DNA of 64,000 nt from Ephydatia muelleri (GCA_013339895.1 JABACO010000004.1:11100218-11164217), one strand, 5' to 3'. Counted from the first letter of the stretch, positions 33,089 to 44,580 are shown. Notes: a model not told the origin generated them from the sequence alone. Numbers and translations: made by a program.

Positions 33089-35350
33089 ATGAGGGTCGTT
33101 GTGGCGTACTGCCTCTCCTCTCTCCTGCTGTTGATCGCGATCGGCTGTCATGGTGACGCGACTCCCAAATCCGAAACGTTGTACCTCCTCTCTCTACTCT
33201 CCTACCCCGATCCCAGCGGCGATCCCTCGTTGCGGCCATCGCTTACGAATGGAGGGGATATCATTCCCGGCGCCAAGTTTGCAATACAAGAAATTAACAA
33301 TTGCACAGACATTCTAACCAACTACAAACTGGAACTCATCGAAGCTGACGACGGCTGCAACATCAACTGGAAGTCCATTATCAGTCTGATCAACAACCTC
33401 TACTACGAAGGTAAACACATTGTTGGCATAATCGGACCAGAGTGTTCAGATTCGACGAAAGCAGTGGCTTCGCTCACTGGAAACTCGGAAATAGCTTTGA
33501 TTAACGTTCACCTTGGTTCAGCTCCAGAGCTTGGCAATCGCTCCTTGTACCCGTATAGCTTTGGAATGATCCCTTCAACGTTCAACCAGATCGATGCGCT
33601 GGTGGCTTTGTTCGTGCGCAACAACTGGACTCGCGCAGCAGTGCTGTACAACCCGGATATGCTGGTGGATTACAATTCCTTTCGTTTATTCCAAAATAAA
33701 ATAAATGGAAAGGCAGAACTATCCTTCGTCTCTCTCGCTAATCCAGACTATCTCCCATTGGTGGCTCTGAAGAGTACCTTCGTACGGGTGATCGTAGCCT
33801 TCCTTCGCGGTGATGAAACACTTGGGAGAGCCCTCTGCGTGGCTTACCGTATGGGCATGACCTATCCGAATTATCAATGGTTACTTCTTGGGAGCTACCC
33901 AACATTCCCAGTGTCTTTTCAATACAATAATGAAAATTACTCTTGTAACAAGACTGATGAGGACAAGGCACTGAACCAAACCCTGCAATTCCAGAGCAAT
34001 GCTTATCAACAGTACGACGCAACCAGGTATACGCAGCTTGCTCCTGACTATGTACAAAATGTGACGTGCGCGAAAAGTATAATTAATTGCGTTGCCCTCT
34101 TTGATGCTGTGTGGGCTTATGCCGTGGCCTTAAACAATTCGATCGATGCACTAGAGGAGATAGGTCTTACCCTTTCAAATTATACATTTGGAAAGAAAAA
34201 AGGCACCCAAATAATTCAGCACCAGATGCACGTGCTCAATTTCAGTGGTGTTGTGGGTAATACTATACGATTTGATAATGGCTACATCTCGTCGGTAATT
34301 ACATACATACTCAAGATTAACGGTGATATTGTAGCCAATTACACAAAATCAGGTGGGATTCGAATTGACCCTACTACAGCACATGTCTTCATTTCATCAA
34401 GCTTTGCTAAGACTTACATTTTGGTGTTACGTCCTCTGGCTTTGGTTATCATTGTGGTGGATGTGATAGGTGTCCTTCTGGTGTTAGGGATACATGTCAT
34501 GAACACGGTGTACAGGAATCACAAAGCCATCAAGGCCTCAAGTTCACGACTGAACCATTTTGCTTACATTGGGTGCTACCTGATCCTACTGGCCACACTG
34601 CTGTACACAATTAATGAGACATTCCCTCTCAGTATGCAGTCCAAGTCAATGTTATGCAATGCCTTTCCATGGTCCCTGATAATAGGGCTCACTCTTGTGT
34701 TTGGAACAGTAACTGCAAAGACTTGGAGGTTACATAATATCTTCAAAAGCGCTCAGAACTTAAGGAATGGCTACAATCCTGTGATGAGTGACACTGTGCT
34801 GGCTGTTTTAATTGTGGTTTTGGTTGGGATAGTTGCTGGATTTTGTACAGCCTGGACAGTCCATGATCCCTATGTACGACAAAATATGACAGAATTTTTG
34901 CAATCAGGGGAAAGTTTGTCAGTCATTACTACAGAGGAATGTTTTTGCAAGTACAAGGTGCGATGGATTGCATCGATCATTGTGTTTGAAACTATTTTCA
35001 TTGTGGCACCGCTATCCTATTTTGCTATCACCACATTGTCAAGAGCCAAGAAGAAAAAGGAGTTTCAGACGCGATCCATCTTAGTGCTAGTGTACCTGCT
35101 GATTCTAACCACTGTAGTTGGAGGTGTGATCTACTGGATCGCATTGATTGTTAAAGCAGAAATTGATACATCCTATGGAATACTTGCCTCTCTGCTCACA
35201 TTAATGGCATATCTATGCGTCGTGCTATTTTTTACACCTCCTATTCTGCCTGTCATCAATGATCTTCTCCATCCTCATCGCCAAACGATGATCACCCAAT
35301 CAACTGTTCAGATCTCATTTAGAGCTAAAACAGCAGTGTCTCATATTTAG
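33089..35350 (+). CDS. Class C (GABA-B-type) G-protein-coupled receptor, copy 3
   Basis: This is a 753-residue intronless frame. Signal peptide about 1-22, flytrap domain to about 445, first helix from about 448, then the same seven-helix module as copies 1 and 2 (KASSSRLNHFAYIGCY, LTLVFGTVTAKTWRLHNIF). It is eight residues longer, mainly from inserts in the flytrap around DEDKALNQTLQF and one extra residue in RGDETLGR. It is the most divergent of the three, and the changes again concentrate in the extracellular half. The tail ends SHI, keeping the S-x-hydrophobic PDZ-ligand form. The 5' flank differs from copies 1 and 2, but about 100 bp of 3' flank is shared, so it arose by a separate, older duplication. 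It is probably functional; the ligand is unknown. Confidence 0.92.
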   Translation: MRVVVAYCLSSLLLLIAIGCHGDATPKSETLYLLSLLSYPDPSGDPSLRPSLTNGGDIIPGAKFAIQEINNCTDILTNYKLELIEADDGCNINWKSIISLINNLYYEGKHIVGIIGPECSDSTKAVASLTGNSEIALINVHLGSAPELGNRSLYPYSFGMIPSTFNQIDALVALFVRNNWTRAAVLYNPDMLVDYNSFRLFQNKINGKAELSFVSLANPDYLPLVALKSTFVRVIVAFLRGDETLGRALCVAYRMGMTYPNYQWLLLGSYPTFPVSFQYNNENYSCNKTDEDKALNQTLQFQSNAYQQYDATRYTQLAPDYVQNVTCAKSIINCVALFDAVWAYAVALNNSIDALEEIGLTLSNYTFGKKKGTQIIQHQMHVLNFSGVVGNTIRFDNGYISSVITYILKINGDIVANYTKSGGIRIDPTTAHVFISSSFAKTYILVLRPLALVIIVVDVIGVLLVLGIHVMNTVYRNHKAIKASSSRLNHFAYIGCYLILLATLLYTINETFPLSMQSKSMLCNAFPWSLIIGLTLVFGTVTAKTWRLHNIFKSAQNLRNGYNPVMSDTVLAVLIVVLVGIVAGFCTAWTVHDPYVRQNMTEFLQSGESLSVITTEECFCKYKVRWIASIIVFETIFIVAPLSYFAITTLSRAKKKKEFQTRSILVLVYLLILTTVVGGVIYWIALIVKAEIDTSYGILASLLTLMAYLCVVLFFTPPILPVINDLLHPHRQTMITQSTVQISFRAKTAVSHI

Positions 35351-35626
35351 CAACACTCACTGTATGGTGTTTGCTAGCCACACCAAATTGTCAATTAGGT
35401 AGTATTTTGCTATGTAGGCTTATGTTAATGTACAATACAGTTATGTATCTGTCCACTATATTATAGTGTAGCAATGTGTATTGAATGATATTGGGTGTAT
35501 GATGTAACCCGTGTGCACATGAGCAATGTAAATTTCTGTAAATTAGGTTTTTTACAGAGAATGGGCTGTTTGGTAATATGACATTGTCCAGAGAGGTGTC
35601 TAGAAATATGTCCTGTCACTGGAAAT
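35351..35626. other. 3' flank of receptor copy 3
   Basis: About 100 bp resembles the 3' flanks of copies 1 and 2 (CAACACTCACTGTATG, CCAAATTGTCAATTAGGTAG). The rest is unique with no gene. Confidence 0.45.
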
Positions 35627-35962
35627 TTGGTCCGCGATAATTTTGGTCCCGGATCAAAATTATCACTGAAATTTTTGGTCCGGGCGGACCAATTTTCTCG
35701 ATAATTTTGGTCCGGTTTGAAAATAATGGTCCGGACCTTATTTTTAAACAATTGTTGTCTGTTATGAATATAACCAGTACTTGAACGATAAGATACAGTG
35801 AAATGAAACTATTCACAACCACAACACCAATAAAGACTATTTTTTTGGTGCTCCTACACAATCTACATCGTACCATTCTTTGCAAACTGCACATTGTATC
35901 ATTTGGCGACCGTTGTTTGGCAATCTGCAAGTGCAATATATATCAATGAATTCCTTTTGTGA

Positions 35963-37210
35963 CACCTGTTGTGAGACTCTGCACAACTTTGAAGAAAACT
36001 GCATCAGTTTTAACGTATCAAATGCTTTTATTAAATGCTTCCTCATTTCTTTTTGGGTGTATTTCACAACTGACGGGTCCTACCAAAGCAAATTTCACAA
36101 GCATTGGCAATAGCAAATAGTCAACAGTCATCTGAGTCCAGCTGATACTGAACATTTACATACTCTACTTCAATTTTCTTCGTGCTGGAGTGCAAAATAT
36201 CTGCAACCGTATTTATCAAAGGCTTAGTCAACTTCTTATTCAAGCTGTCATAAACCCTGACAGTTCCATGAGTGCAGCCTACTGTTGCTATGGTGATCCA
36301 ATGCATCCCAGCAACATTCAGACATTGAATAAATTCAGTGCTTCTTTGGATGTCAAAAAAGTTTGTGACCTGCAAGATAGGGTTTTGAAATCCTGATAAA
36401 TGAGGAAAAACAGCTTGGTTGCATCCCAGCATAAATGATTTTGTCATTCAGCCATCCACCGTTCATCAAAACATTTTTATTCTCCTCCAACAATGTTGTC
36501 TCTCCTATTGTAGTCCACACCTTTACACCACTAGAAATACCTGTTTCTTCCTCTGAACTAAGGCAGCTGAGTTCTGCTTCAGAAGGTTTCTGCTGCCTGT
36601 TGACACATGTTCTGTTGGGGTGGTAGTACTTTCTGCAAACTGAACCAATCTGCTTACATGGACACCGTCTTGTCGCACATCTGGTCTTGCACCCACAATA
36701 TGAGGCACCTGTGCTGTCTTTATCAGAGGCATGGACACCACCCTTTGAATACTCATGAAGAGAATGACTTGATTCATCTTCAGCTGGTGGTTGATCAACA
36801 AAGATGCCTGATTTCAGAGGAGACTCCTTTGAATTCTCCTGAACAGAGTGACTTGATTCATCGTCATCTTCTTCTGATGGGTTATCAACATAGATGCCAG
36901 ATTTCAGAGAAGACCCATTTGAATCCTCATGAACAGAAGAATGATTTGATTCAACTTCAGATGGTGGTTCCTCAAAAAAGATGCCTGATTTAGGAGGGGA
37001 CTCCTTTGAATTCTCCTGAACAGAGTGACTTGATTCATCGTCATCTTCTTCTGATGATGGGTCATCAACATAGATGTCAGGTTTCAGAGGAGACCTCTTT
37101 GTTTCGTCATGATCAGATTGAAAATGACTCAAACTGTCTTTTTCAGAAGGACGATCATCAACAGAACTTGTTTTGCAACTTTCTGAAATGGAGGCTGAGG
37201 GGTTGGAGTG
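35963..37210 (-). pseudogene. Ginger-like protein, C-terminal half: acidic repeats, CXC-like, Ulp1, PHD
   Basis: Read from 37210 leftward, the protein has four acidic Ser-rich repeats of about 33 residues with the core KSGIYVDNPSEEDDDESSHS. A cysteine cluster follows (CGCKTRCATRRCPCKQIG, then CRKYYHPNRTC) that resembles a CXC DNA-binding module. Then come the C48 entry motif GGWLNDKII, a frameshift near 36435, catalytic His in GMHWITIATVG, Asp in VRVYDSL, and Gln and Cys in QYQLDSDDC. The next codon is TGA where Gly is expected. A PHD-type finger (YCTCRLPNNGRQMIQCAVC, EWYDVDC) ends the protein near 35840, but its usual His is Asp here. The frame also shifts near 37180. It is a decayed copy. 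Confidence 0.75.
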
Positions 37211-39240
37211 GAAGATTTTGAGATGGCTGCCTGTGCATGAATTGTAATGCCTTTGCTATCCTGCAGTTTATAGACACCATTAGGAAGGCAATTGAGGATA
37301 TTGTATGGACCCACAAATCTATCCTTTAATTTGCCTCCCTTGGTTTTTTTTTTCATTTGAAATCCAATTTTAGCACTAATGCATTGACTTTAAACTTTCC
37401 AGGTTTTGAGTGCTTTTTATCATAATATATTTTTTGTTTAAGTTGAGCTTCCAAAATGTTTTGTTTTGCTTCTTCCAAGTAGGGTGTGTAACCGGTTATG
37501 AGGTTATTCGGGTTATTCGGATATTCGCAAAAACCTATCCGTTCGAATAGCAACTTAGCATTACTCGGAAAAATCGATTAGTGAATTTTATCTATTCGAA
37601 ATAACCGGTTAATGTTTCTCCATTCGGAGGTACTTAGGTATTCGTCGTCAGCATCGACAATTCGTCCATTATTCGAATATCTTTTTATAACGATATCCAG
37701 ATATGATTTTCAATTGATAATTAGAGTTATACTACGTCACTGTTGTTTTTACTATTTATACATACATAACGACATCGGAAGCAATCAATAATTGAGTAAA
37801 TAGATAGTAATATAATACAAAATATTTAATGTGCATCAATTGGGGATACAAAATATACAGCGTGTACTAGCTCAGTGCTGTTATCGTCGTCTTCACGTAA
37901 GTTCATTAGTATATGCCACGAGTTGTTATATGTAGTAGCAATAAATTTATGTACCAGTACTAGTATTGCATTGTTTTATTGTACAGTGGTACCGAAGTGA
38001 ACATATCTGTATTGCGCTAGCGAGTGAAACAGAATGACAGACTTCTCACCCACTTCAAGTAAGTATGCACGCTCTGTTTGAGTATGTGGAGGAATTAGAG
38101 AGCATTATTAATGGAAAATTTCATATGCATTTAGCGAGAACGGGAATGGAGTAAATATTGTGGGATGATTGTAAGTGGAGTACGTGATTGTAGGTGATGT
38201 GGGGTGAGTTTATAATGGTGATGTCTTGTCTCCGTGGTTAGTGTTGGATACATTACTATGGATATGTACAAGTGCATGGTAAAGACATACAATTTATTAA
38301 ACTCTATTTGGCAAACACATGCATTGCTACTGTAGACCTTTGTGTCTCTGTGTTTTCAACTGACATGCATAGCTCTATTTTGGGTGCAAGACCAGGTGGA
38401 TTTCTGTGCAGACATGAATTATCTTCTGAGTGTGCACTCCACAAGCAAAATAACCTGAATAACCTAGGTATTCGGCAGGAAATTTGGCAAAACCTATTCG
38501 GAAAAATCGATTTTGTTTTTTAAACTATTCGGAAAAATCGATTTTCAGATCCACAAAAACCTGAAAAATCGATTAGTGTTTTAAAAGTATTCGGAAAAAT
38601 CGATTTTCATTATGCAGGGGAGGTTACACACCCTACTTCCAAGACTAACCCATATTCTTTCGACGCCAAATCTGGATCTTTTAATTCAGTATGTAGTTCC
38701 TCAGGAGACTCAATCTGTAAGTCTGCATCTCAACAGGAAGATAAGCTTGACGACCATACATCAGGTAGAAAGGTGTAAACTTTGTGGAATTATGACGAGA
38801 TGTATTGTAAGCAAATGCACAAGTGTCCAGATATAAGCTCCATTTTTCTTTTTTAGAGGATACAAATTTGACCAGCATATTCTGCAAGTCTGATTATAAC
38901 GTTCATCAAGTCCATTAGCCTACAATCAGAGAAAATATTTCTTTCAGTGATATTAGACGTCATTTATACAAACAAGAAGTAGTAGTAGTAGTAGTACTTG
39001 TTCATATATATTCAAGCCCACATGTACTTCAAATCACTATAAACTCACTTGTGGGTGATATGGTGTTGTGAGCCTTTTCTTGATACCAAGCACTTCATTA
39101 AGGGTATCATTGAGTTCTTTGCAAAATTCAGTACCATTATCAGACAGCAATACCCTTGTGGCACTCCCATCCGCATGAACAACTGCACCAGGAGAGTATT
39201 TGTTCTCATTTTAAAACTGAATATGCTTGTACTGTACATA
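37130..39240 (-). pseudogene. Ginger-like integrase/transposase, split by hAT copy C
   Basis: The minus-strand frame from 39240 contains VLLSDNGTEFCKELND and LTTPYHPQ, the second Asp and Glu-region blocks of a retroviral-type DDE integrase. After a short gap with a possible intron comes YLDTCAFAYNTSRHNSTKF and FYLMYGRQAYLPVEM. The gene is cut at 38636 by copy C and resumes at 37471 with EEAKQNILEAQLKQKIYYDK, then the GPY motif in GGKLKDRFVGPYNILN. Without copy C and one CTTCCAAG, the frame joins cleanly through LVLEEAKQ. The N-terminal zinc-binding part and first Asp are not seen right of 39240, where a TATG microsatellite begins. It is inactive. Confidence 0.78.
37480..38635 (+). mobile_element. 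TAGGGTGTG non-autonomous hAT-type element, copy C
   Basis: This 1156 bp copy has the perfect target duplication CTTCCAAG (37472-37479, 38636-38643). Relative to copy A it lacks three bases near 38010 and has a short insertion near 38153. It retains MTDFSPTS and the splice donor. It sits in the Ginger-like integrase in the opposite orientation to that gene. Confidence 0.93.
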
Positions 39241-39435
39241 ATATCATATGTATGTAATGTATGTATGTATGTATGTGATGTATGTATGTATGTATGTATG
39301 TATGTATGTATGTATGTATGTATGTATGTATGTATGTATGTATGTATGTATGTATGTATGCATGCATGTATGTATGTATGTATGTATGTATGTATGCATG
39401 TATGTATGTATGTATGTATGTATGTATGTATGAGA
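39240..39435. repeat. (TATG)n microsatellite
   Basis: About 45 TATG units with a few GATG and CATG variants. ORFs in every frame through it (Met-Tyr-Val-Cys, Ile-His-Thr-Tyr) are translations of the repeat. Confidence 0.97.
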
Positions 39436-39527
39436 ATTTTGGTCCGGGACCAAATTTATCGCTGGACCAAATTAAAATTTTCGTGAAGTCCCGGGGTGTG
39501 TGTGTGTGTAAATGCCTGTGGACCCAG

Positions 39528-39626
39528 GGGGGGGGGGGGGGGGGGGGGGGTTGGAGATATAACAGAACCTTGTCCAGAGGTGGTTATATATTGTTCCGAG
39601 GGGGGGGGGGGGGGGGGGGGGGGGTG
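39528..39626. repeat. Paired poly-G tracts
   Basis: Two runs of more than 20 G (39528-39550 and 39600-39624) lie about 50 bases apart and could form quadruplexes. They adjoin the right end of the Ginger-like element. Confidence 0.85.
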
Positions 39627-39649
39627 GGTTACATTTGCAATTATTGTCA

Positions 39650-41808
39650 TCCATAGGGGTGTATGGGTGGAATGACCCAATGGCGACTTTGACTCACACA
39701 AGTCTTCCCAAGTCAGGAAATGTATGAGAGTGGCTTGCGCATTTCGACATTTGTAGTGATCAGTCATTCATCTACTGCATCCCATACCATGTATGGTTTT
39801 GTTTAACTCTTGGAATGCCATGTGCATGTACACAACCATTACGCATAATGTACATCTAATGAATGTGTTTATCACAACTCCATGATGCATGCATATGCTT
39901 GCTGCTCTTGTAACCTTACACATACCCGTCTCACTTTCCAAAGAACCCCTCATTACTCAGATGACATCACTAATGCAGTACTCTCAAAACAAGAATTCGC
40001 ATCCCACGTCAGTGTAGTAAATCATGTTTAAAATGCCAGTTCACTCCTTATGCTCACTCAACCGTAATTATCTGTGTTACCTTGCCGTGTGTTGTGCTGG
40101 TTATAAACTAACTTTGCATACCACTGTACTTGCATGCATGTGCAATACTGACACACATGAGATGCAACAGTCATAGATATGCTTGAACACATGTGGGTGA
40201 GTTTACAAACTGGCAAAAGGCACGTATACAGTGTATATGCACTTGGCGTTCAAACAGTTAAAGCTTTGTGCCATTTGATGATTTTCTTTGACGCTTGCAG
40301 CTTTTTCAGTGAATATTGATTCAAGGTAAATAGGGATCAAGTTCTTTTTGCATATTAGGTTTTTATTGCCCAGCTCAAGCAACTTTTGATTTCCTGATGA
40401 GTCTTTGTAAAGGCATCAAGGTGTGAGTGAGACTCCCATAGCAGTTTACTCATTCCAATTGCTATTGTGTGATAGTCTATAAGTAAACTAATCCATAAAC
40501 AATGCTGTGCTAATAACAACTCCATATATCTCGAGGTATCATTTTAGTAAGGGATAAGTTTTGTTACTAATTAAATATGTCCATAGGCACTGCAGTGATT
40601 GAGTCAATGTGATTTGATGTACATTTTGCATAGCTTATAACAATGCACGTACAAGGGACCAACCCTATGGGGAAGCGATGCATGTACAAAGGCATGTGGG
40701 GACTCCCCCCAATGCATGGACTATTTGTATGATGTACGCAACAATACAAGTGTGTGTACAAATGCTTAAGAGTGTGTGAGCCTACATGTGCGCATGATCA
40801 TGTAACTATGCGTGAGCTGAAATTTGTGCTAGACGAGCCGAGTGGACGTGGCAAAAATAATTTAGCATGGATTATGGCAAATAGGAAAGCTTTCTTACTC
40901 GACTAGAGGATGATGCGAGTGAACAGCAATTAGCCTTACGCACGCTGTTTTGAATATTGCCGGCGACGTTGGGGGCGTAAGATTACTGCAAACATTCACT
41001 TACTAAGATCCATTAATTTGGTACGATCGTCTTGCAAAGTGAGAAGTCTTTTTGTTTTGCATAAACTCGCAAGGCTAAACATTTGCAAATGGCAAGCTTA
41101 GATTAAGGCGGAGAATGGTTAATGAGCCTTGCGCACTGATGCACGTGCGTGATAACGAGTATAGTACAATCCAGCTGTACATCATGGTAGAACCCTCCCG
41201 AAAGAACCAGAAAGGAAGCGCCTCGAGTCTGCACTTTTTTCATACTTGTGAAGATGAATCGACGCGTGATAGCAAGATGAATCCTCACACGTACAAAAAA
41301 ACAGTCGCAATCATTGACGTAGATAGGCAAGACTACACACACGACAGCTGCAATTCTTATAGTTCATGGATTAGTATTCCCACATTTTCTGTATAATTTA
41401 TGCTGTTATTTTAGTGCTGTATAATTTACCGAAGTAGATTAAAGATGTGAAATGGTATCAAAACAAGAAATAAAATGCACAAATGTTTTTCCGGGAGCAC
41501 AGCCCCAGTCCCCCATTTCTTTCCCCCCCCCCCCCCCCCTTCTATTTTTCCTGTATCCGTCAATGGGCTGAAGTTATTTGTGGATTGGGAGAATAGAACG
41601 CAATTATGGCACGAACCGTGCGATGAACTTTGCGCTGCTTATGTAAAAATTAACGAACAGAACAAATCTATAGCGACAGGACCCTGGTCTTCTACATACA
41701 CATTAACGATTTGAATAATAAAACCCTTATTTCATTATGAAAAGTCATTCCCATAGGACTGTTTCTTTGTATACCGCATAGGTCATTTACATGCATTGTG
41801 TAGTTGCT
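39650..41808. other. Intergenic stretch without recognisable genes
   Basis: The longest frames (41115-41396 plus, 41103-41342 minus, 40567-40761 minus) overlap on opposite strands or lack any domain. 41523-41540 is a poly-C tract. No element termini were found. Confidence 0.45.
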
Positions 41809-41816
41809 GTCATGAT

Positions 41817-42625
41817 CAGTGCTGCCGCGATATGGTCTCCAGCCGATATCGTCTATATCGCGATACTAGTTAAATATCCATGGTTATTAATTTCAATATA
41901 ATGAATTTAAAAACTATTATTGTGAGGTTATGGCGGCATCAAAAGCATCAAAAGAACCGACTGATAACGGAAAGAGGATATAGTGGGCGTCGACCGCAAA
42001 ATGTTTAAGAGTCATGTGTGGGAACATATTGAGTGGCACAGAAAAACGATCGGGTTGCATCGGCGTCGGCCTTTAAAAGTAAACAGTCGCCCAGAGGTAG
42101 GCGGGGAGGAGCATCATGCACGTTATGTTATAAGTATTGTTTCATGCAGAAACCATTAAGAACTACGTAGTCTTCACACCCGCTTGACTGCACCTGCAGA
42201 AAGGGTTTTCTCCACAAGCAATGGTCAATACGGTGCATAAATTTGTTTAATGAGGATCACTATTTCTTTTAATGACAAGGAGATTCACAAATTGCATTAA
42301 TATTAAAAGTATGGGAAGTTCCTATTATTTTATTTTATTAGGGGTTTCTCCATAGCAAAAAACATACTGCAGAAAAAACTATGGAGTCTTCTACCAGAAT
42401 GGCTGGGTAAATGCATATTCCTGCGGGATAATGCAAAATGGTTTTAATGGCACGTGTCTGATTATGTACTGTGCAGCAGTATCTAATTGCATATGCTGAA
42501 TCTTAGTAAATTGCTCTTATATCCGTCTATTGCCGTGCTTCTCCGTCTATTTCCGCGCACCTTTGTATCGCGAAATGCCAAAAGATATATCGCCTATCGC
42601 GATATATATAAAGTATCGCGGCCTG
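41817..42625 (+). mobile_element. hAT-family deletion derivative
   Basis: The ends are CAGTGCTGCCGCGATA and, inverted, CAGGCCGCGATA, with target duplications GTCATGAT (41809-41816) and GTCATGCC (42626-42633). The related unoccupied site at 60993-61000 reads GTCATGAC. The interior keeps shreds of a BED-type transposase: a start with MAASKASKEP, a basic MFKSHVWEHIEWHRK block, and the hATC motif TAPAERVFSTSNG near 42190. The left TIR is close to that of the hAT element at 5424, so the two are probably one family. Confidence 0.8.
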
Positions 42626-42695
42626 GTCATGCCAGTGACCTAGCCGTCGATGATAGGAGATTCGGTGAGGCGCACCATGATGCAGCCAGTGATGT
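42626..42695 (+). pseudogene. Fragment related to the start of the FAD oxidoreductase gene
   Basis: The sequence AGTGACCTAGCCGTCGATGA and following bases match 60999-61055. The shared translation is SDLAVDDRR and GEAH-DAA. Similarity also continues weakly to the left of the hAT element (GTTGCTGTCATGA), so the element landed in a duplicated piece of that gene's first codons. Beyond 42695 the two diverge. Confidence 0.65.
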
Positions 42696-42879
42696 CACGT
42701 TCACGGCTAACCGTACCGGATCCAAACGGTCACGTTGGCGGACGAACAGTGACCGTGTTTTACCAATACGGTCACTGTTGGCGGTTTGACGGTTGGCCGC
42801 CTGGATTCAAGCCGGTCCCGGTCGATATCCGGTCCAAACTAACAGCACGAATTAGTAAGCATCGTATTTATATTTAACG
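42696..42879. other. Short spacer
   Basis: Moderately GC-rich sequence with several CCGGTC/GACCGT-type inverted words. No gene is called. Confidence 0.3.
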
Positions 42880-43205
42880 TTACTCTTTCCACTCTGCAAG
42901 CATCCATCCGCCATCTCTTACGGTCAGCTTTAGCTGAGAAAATACCCTTTCAGAGTGAGAACTGGACACCGGAATGGGTAAATCAGTACTTTATTAGCGG
43001 GGCTAGCAGAGCAATGTGAAGGAAGTTAGCTTCATGGTCGCTCCACCATTGCATGACGTCATTAACATGCCAGTTTAGCGCTTGAACTCGTCTTCTATGC
43101 TGTCCTTCGCGCTCCTGTGTGCCACCCCAAGGATCCCTTCGGTAGCAGTACATGGCTGCAGCAGAATGCATTGATGCAGTTGAAATTCGCACTTGTAATG
43201 CCAAA
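42880..43205 (-). pseudogene. hAT transposase C-terminal fragment
   Basis: Read on the minus strand, LNWHVNDVMQWWSDHEANFL and HIALLAPLI are followed, after a frame change, by IPVSSSHSERVFSQLKLTV and DGGWMLAEWK. These are the two halves of the hATC dimerisation domain. No other part of the transposase is nearby. It could be the remains of an element older than the one at 41817. Confidence 0.65.
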
Positions 43206-43383
43206 ATATTGACTTACGTTAAAGAGTCAATTGCAAAAAATGCATCCAGAGCAGATATATTGTGATTGGAATAGCATCTCCCTGGGTGGCTCTTCTGAAA
43301 CTTCTGCAGAATCTGCACAATCAATTACAAGTGTTCGTCAGGTCGATCAGACCTTTTCGCGGCAGGACTCAGGCCAAACCCAG
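43206..43383. other. Short spacer before the Ginger element
   Basis: The ORF at 43262-43447 runs into the element and has no domain. Confidence 0.35.
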
Positions 43384-43387
43384 CCGG

Positions 43388-44580
43388 TGTAGTAGGATAC
43401 CCTGTCCCATGCACCTAAAAATTGTCCGGCCGGTCAACGTATCCTAGGCTACATTGTCCGCCGGACAACGTAGCCTAGGATACGTTGTCCCCCCTAGGAC
43501 AATTATTCCTAGGATTATCGGTCCGCTTTAGGATTTGCTGTCCCCCTTCGATTTTGCAAGCAAAGCTTAACCAAAATAGCACATTCGATAGGATATTAGT
43601 GCATGCTTTTGCGCTCTCCGAGTGTTGATCACTTTGGCCAACATTCACAGTACATGTACAGGGTATATGTGTATACATGTACATTTATATTAATTTAAGA
43701 CTAGTGGTATATACTATAACTACCCAATACTTGCTGATAATTTCTCCAGATATCCAGAACTACTTTCCATTACATCAAAGCAACTTTACGACTTCAATGC
43801 TAACGGACAACCCAATATTTATTCGATGTAGGAATTATAGCTATTCTATTTTAATATAGTGCAGTATACTGCAGAACATTATGTACATGGCTTCCTAAAC
43901 AAAACAAGTCGCAAAACATTACACACAAAGGGTTTTGTATCCCAGTCCAATTGTATCAATCTGCACATACATGACTGATTGGCTGTCTCAGTAAAATTAT
44001 TGACCAAAGAGTTATTAGGTACACACCAAAATCAGTCAAAATAACATTGTCTAAAACGCTGCCACTATTGTTGTACCGGAACTTTAGACACTAAATTTAC
44101 CTTCATTAACGAATAACAAATTCTAGTGTGTGATGTTAAATGCTCTCAACAGGCCGTATTGCTTTTGAGATAGAGCAAGCCTTCCTTCATCACGAAACTG
44201 TGTGCTCTCCTGCGAATCGCCCGCTTTTCCGATTTACTAGCATCCACCCGATACTCGCCGTGTTTCAGATACTGAAAAATCTCGCTGTAGAGTGGTACTT
44301 CCTGATCTTCATCGTTCATTCTTATAGAGCCAATGGAACAATTTTGTCACACGCTTCCGACGTCGACTGCGTTTGAGAACATGTGGTGAATCTGAAGGGG
44401 TGTGCCTGAAATCCAGACGCGCGAGCTCTAAGTGCACGTGTATATGTATAAGTAACACATCCACCAAGATATCGAAGTTATCAAGGGGGGACAAGCTATC
44501 CGAAAGGCGGACAACGTATACTAGGATAGGGTGTCCGTAGGGGGACAGCCTATCCGGGGGGGACAAGCTATCCTGTTACA
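43388..44580. mobile_element. Non-autonomous Ginger-type transposon
   Basis: This 1193 bp element begins TGTAGTAGGATACCCTGTCC and ends, inverted, TGTAACAGGATAGCTTGTCC. It is flanked by CCGG on both sides (43384-43387, 44581-44584). TGTA termini and CCGG duplications are the signature reported for Ginger elements. The subterminal zones hold stacked palindromes built on GGACAACGTA and CCTAGG. It has no transposase. The left 250 bp is nearly the inverse of 31914-32208. Confidence 0.85.

Larger units (their letters stand above)
35627..39476 (-). mobile_element. Ginger-like DNA transposon with integrase, Ulp1 protease and PHD finger
   Basis: Inverted sequences around AATTTGGTCC, GCGATAA and TTTGGTCCCGGA occur at 35627-35672 and, inverted, at 39432-39476, and they bracket a minus-strand integrase gene. 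The coding order is DDE integrase core, GPY motif, acidic repeats, CXC-like cluster, Ulp1 protease, PHD. This is the layout I know for Ginger1-type transposons and the KRBA2-like proteins derived from them, rather than an LTR retroelement; no LTR, gag or reverse transcriptase is seen. The exact termini and CCGG duplications could not be fixed because the right side runs into a TATG microsatellite and a G tract. Confidence 0.65.

Noticed and set aside
35627-39476. LTR retrotransposon interpretation of the integrase gene
   Set aside because: No gag, protease, reverse transcriptase or LTR is seen, and the Ulp1-PHD tail and inverted ends fit a Ginger-like DNA transposon better.
39244-39486. Met-Tyr-Val-Cys and Ile-His-Thr-Tyr ORFs on both strands
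   Set aside because: They are translations of the (TATG)n repeat.
42487-42789. 100-residue ORF as a separate gene
   Set aside because: It starts inside a hAT element and crosses its right end into the oxidoreductase-related fragment, so it is a chance composite.
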